Origin: a virus
IMG/VR virus record: IMGVR_UViG_3300005617_000387
Location: 1 to 37,968 of that record
Length of the DNA: 37,968 nucleotides
Strand: one strand, 5' to 3'
Position numbers and translations under genes: made by a program. The first letter of the stretch is position 1. The number at the start of each line of letters is the position of its first letter. This document shows positions 35,970 to 37,968 of this stretch, one piece after another. The notes under the pieces were generated by a model. It saw nothing but the letters and a program-made list of their open reading frames with translations. It was not told the DNA's origin and did not search any database.

Positions 35970-36065
35970 ATAGCTTAAGGATAGCTTTGTCGTCTTAATG
36001 CTGGTTTTATGCTATCATATAGTTGTAGTTGCGAAGGACAACCCGGGATTTACCGGGGTCGCAGC
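35970..36065 (+). promoter_or_regulatory. Tandem regulatory element, copy B, with leader hairpin
   Basis: GATAGCTTAAG at 35970-35980, -10-like TATCAT at 36013-36018, then ATATAGTTGTAGTTG at 36017-36031. The transcript would start near 36025 and fold at once: GTTGCGA (36028-36034) with TCGCAGC (36059-36065), enclosing CCCGG (36042-36046) with CCGGG (36053-36057). The GTG of the 142-aa gene is 30 bases further. Confidence 0.6.
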
Positions 36066-36095
36066 TACGCCCTAGACCACAAGGAGATGACTACT

Positions 36096-36524
36096 GTGGC
36101 GAAGAAATTGAACCAGCACGTGATGACCGCTTCTTTTCGTGAGGGCCTGACGAACGTCTACGCGGACGCTCTGGCGGCGTGGGGTGTTTTCCCGGATGAG
36201 ATCGTTCCCCACATTATCGGCACGGCGACGGTGACGGTGACCGAAGCCGACCTGGCGCGGATGCGCGAGGTGCTTTCGGGTCTGGTCGAACTGTCCGGGC
36301 ACTCGAATGCCGGGCGTATCGAAATCAGCCTGCCGGAGGGCGCGCAGTATCTCACCGACCACCGGCCTACGCTGACCCAGGAGCAGCGCGAAGCCAAGCG
36401 CGCCGGTAAGGGCGTGGTCGCCTCGAAAGAGGAAGCCAAGCGCCGGAACGAAACCCGCGAGGCGCTGCGCCGCAAGCTGGCCGAGCAGCACGGGATTGAC
36501 CTGGACGAGGAGGACGAGGCGTAA
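36096..36524 (+). CDS. Hypothetical protein with leader-controlled expression (142 aa)
   Basis: The start chosen is GTG 36096 because AAGGAG lies 9 bases upstream; the ATG at 36087 is too close to that site and the longer frame to 36009 would be read inside the leader hairpin. The protein has a helical start (QHVMTASFREGLTNVYADAL), a beta-rich middle (TVTVTEADLARMREVLSGL), and an alpha-helical, highly charged C-terminus (EAKRAGKGVVASKEEAKRR) ending in an acidic tail. No family is recognised. It is followed by a 9-bp hairpin. Confidence 0.7.
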   Translation: MAKKLNQHVMTASFREGLTNVYADALAAWGVFPDEIVPHIIGTATVTVTEADLARMREVLSGLVELSGHSNAGRIEISLPEGAQYLTDHRPTLTQEQREAKRAGKGVVASKEEAKRRNETREALRRKLAEQHGIDLDEEDEA

Positions 36525-36533
36525 GTAAGAATC

Positions 36534-36559
36534 GCCCGGCGGAGCGAACCCCGCCGGGC
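36534..36559 (+). terminator. Hairpin at the end of the 142-aa gene
   Basis: Perfect 9-bp stem GCCCGGCGG (36534-36542) and CCGCCGGGC (36551-36559), 8-base loop, starting 9 bases after the stop codon. There is no T run, so termination is likely factor-assisted or weak. Confidence 0.5.
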
Positions 36560-36869
36560 AACTTCAACCGAATATCGCGGCGCAAGCCGTAGACCAGAGC
36601 CGGGCCGGATGCGGAGGGAGGGCGGGTGTGGGCGGGGCTTAGGGGTGGGATAAAGTACGAAAAGTTTCCTTTACGTACATTATCTCAGAACGTCTGAGCT
36701 ATTTTCTCGCGTGTCGTCGGCAGAACATTAGTTCTGACCCCCTCAGAGGTCTGGAGCCATTTGCCCCGGATTGGCGCGTTTGAGGCTCACCACGCCCTGA
36801 CCCCTTCACAGGCTCAATGGCTCTGGAAGCGCAGCCGCTCAAAATGCGCCTATGACCGAATCGGCGTAC
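36560..36869. other. Gene-free control region: G-quadruplex, AT-rich element and dyads
   Basis: I see no convincing coding frame. The stretch holds, in order: a G-rich element 36616-36649 with runs GGG-A-GGG-C-GGG-TGT-GGG-C-GGGG; an AT-rich dyad GTACG (36655-36659) with CGTAC (36674-36678); a dyad CTCAGA-ACG-TCTGAG (36684-36698); and CAGAAC-ATTA-GTTCTG (36721-36736), which includes GAAC-N4-GTTC. It may be an origin, an early control region or a terminator cluster. Confidence 0.6.
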
Positions 36870-37088
36870 TCAGACTGGCGGCTGCGTGATAGGCGGAGGG
36901 TGGAAAGTCCAGCGCCAGATCAAAGGAGAATCATCCAACGCTGGGCGGTAGATTTTCAGCAACTCTGGTTCGTCGCCGGTGAACTGTTCGAAATAGTTGC
37001 GTTCCATCTGAATGTGCCGCATCCAGGCAAACACTTCAGTGACCCGCTTTGAAAAATCGTCTGTCGCCATTTCGACTGTGACTTCCAT
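36870..37088 (-). CDS. Small hypothetical protein (72 aa)
   Basis: ATG with GGAAGGA upstream. The product is helical at the start (VEMATDDFSKRVTEVFAWMR), has an aromatic middle and a Pro-rich end (RWTFHPPPITQPPV). No family recognised. It is the only gene on the - strand in the last 1.5 kb; a TACAAT box upstream (about 37116) could be its promoter. The opposite frame at 36852-37052 is less plausible. Confidence 0.5.
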   Translation of the reverse strand: MEVTVEMATDDFSKRVTEVFAWMRHIQMERNYFEQFTGDEPELLKIYRPALDDSPLIWRWTFHPPPITQPPV

Positions 37089-37269
37089 GCCCCATTCCTT
37101 CCGTTTAGAACAATTGTATCACTAAACACCCCCTCCCCGACTTGCGCCGTTCCACCTGAAAATTCACGGCTTGCATAGTCCATCTCTGTACACTTCACTT
37201 CTGCAATGTATACACACATAATAAAAGTTAAAATCCCTCTCATTATCCTTTACCTCAAAGGTGCATGAG

Positions 37270-37968
37270 ATGACACACTCAGACACGTATACCAGCATTA
37301 CCGAGCGCATCATGGAGCTATTGGAGGCCGGGACAATTCCCTGGCGCAAGCCCTGGGCTTCGCAATCGCCACGCAATCTGTCCAGCGGCAAGCCGTACCA
37401 GGGCATCAACACCATGCTCCTGGGGGCTGCGCCGTTCCACTCGCCCTACTGGCTATCGTATCAGCAGGCCAGGGAGCGCGGCGGCTATGTGCGCAAAGGC
37501 GAAAAAGGCTGGCCGATTACCTTCTGGCGGTTCGTCGAGAAAGACGAGGACACGCGCTACGGCGTGCTGCGACACTGGACAGTGTTTAATTGCGAGCAAT
37601 GCGAGGACGTTGACTATCCGAACCCCCAGCCGAAAGCCACAGCCGAACGGATCGCGGCTGCCGATGCGCTGCTCATCAATATGCCGAATCGTCCGCCGAT
37701 CTATCACGGTGGAGATCGGGCTTTTTACCACCCCAGCACCGACAGCGTTCATTTGCCAGCGCTGGCGAGCTTTGACCCCGTTGAGTCGTACTACTCCGTC
37801 GCCTTTCACGAGCTGACGCATTCCACCGGCCACCCCTCCCGGCTGGATCGCCCTGACACCATGAAGCCGAGCTTTGGCAGCCATGCCTACAGCAAAGAGG
37901 AGCTGATCGCCGAAATGGGCGCCGCGATGCTCTGTGGGATATGTGGGATTAGCCCGGCTACCGTCGAA
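37270..37968 (+). CDS. ArdC-like antirestriction protein, N-terminal part (runs off the window)
   Basis: ATG at 37270 with AAAGG 9 bases upstream; the frame is open to the last base of the window, so 233 residues are visible. Residues 5-110 are the ArdC N-terminal single-strand-DNA-binding domain: ITERIMELLEAGTIPWRKPW, LSSGKPYQGINTMLLG, YWLSYQQARERGGYVRKGEK, and TVFNCEQC. From about residue 165 comes the metallopeptidase-like domain: YYSVAFHELTHSTGH (His180, Glu181, His184) and the downstream YSKEELIAEMGAAML. ArdC-type proteins protect incoming DNA against restriction. It is read away from the - strand gene at 36870. Confidence 0.88.
   Translation, partial: MTHSDTYTSITERIMELLEAGTIPWRKPWASQSPRNLSSGKPYQGINTMLLGAAPFHSPYWLSYQQARERGGYVRKGEKGWPITFWRFVEKDEDTRYGVLRHWTVFNCEQCEDVDYPNPQPKATAERIAAADALLINMPNRPPIYHGGDRAFYHPSTDSVHLPALASFDPVESYYSVAFHELTHSTGHPSRLDRPDTMKPSFGSHAYSKEELIAEMGAAMLCGICGISPATVE

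Noticed and set aside
35885-35998. 37-codon frame between the tandem promoters (KLIWETRRPCVV...)
   Set aside because: No Shine-Dalgarno, and the sequence is better explained by the paired arms of the candidate structured RNA.
36852-37052. 66-codon + strand frame in front of the ArdC gene
   Set aside because: The overlapping - strand frame (36870-37088) has a good Shine-Dalgarno; this one has none.
1-37968. CRISPR arrays, insertion sequences and tRNA genes
   Set aside because: No regularly spaced direct repeats, no transposase frames and no cloverleaf with the TTCRA signature were seen on reading both strands; tRNAscan-SE was not available to confirm.

Overview
The window is most of a tailed-phage genome (or a prophage carried in a metagenomic contig) with a siphovirus-type virion. 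No rRNA, tRNA, integrase or clearly bacterial housekeeping operon was seen. The DNA is moderately GC-rich. Genes are tightly packed, with many 1-, 4- or 8-base start/stop overlaps and frequent GTG/TTG starts. The host cannot be read off directly. The signal-peptide proteins with Thr/Pro/Ala-rich linkers and the GAAC-N4-GTTC (monoderm-type) LexA-like sites would suit a Chloroflexota- or Gram-positive-like host, but this is a weak inference.

Layout. (1) 1-7265, + strand: the 3' part of a DnaG-type primase, then about a dozen small early/accessory genes (ASCH-domain protein, several zinc-ribbon proteins, a winged-helix/coiled-coil protein). Two of the transcription units start at promoters with an embedded dyad operator. 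(2) 7325-32205, - strand: the late operon. In transcription order it encodes small and large terminase, a portal fused to a MuF-like head morphogenesis domain, a cement-like protein, a Com-like zinc ribbon, prohead protease, HK97-type major capsid protein, connector and tail-completion proteins, major tail protein, tail assembly chaperones joined by a probable -1 frameshift, tape measure, distal tail protein, tail-tip/Gp37-like protein, two receptor-binding proteins (one with a glycine-rich sandwich-type tip), and a terminal group of small membrane/SH3 proteins where lysis genes are expected. A bidirectional terminator at 7273-7299 closes the operon. (3) 32302-36524: DUF5131 (Gp37/Gp68, three-Cys) protein convergent with a putative methyltransferase, a ParB-like protein with small companions, and a control region with two tandem copies of a promoter element and structured leader RNAs. 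(4) 36525-37968: a gene-free stretch with a strong G-quadruplex motif and dyads, a small - strand gene, and the first 233 codons of an ArdC-type antirestriction protein that runs off the window.

Three homing-type endonuclease genes interrupt the late operon: HNH at 15543-16310 (+), HNH at 23241-23768 (-) and a Vsr/EDxHD-like enzyme with NUMOD3 at 27486-28280 (+). The two antisense ones share an architecture: extended -10 promoter, a predicted three-way-junction RNA starting at the predicted transcription start, a 32-37 nt spacer, then the start codon, with the 3' end overlapping the 3' end of a structural gene. I consider this leader RNA, the dyad-in-promoter operators, the possible pseudoknot over a ribosome-binding site near 9.6 kb and the intrinsic terminator inside the head operon the most interesting new observations. 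All structures were folded by eye and not computed.
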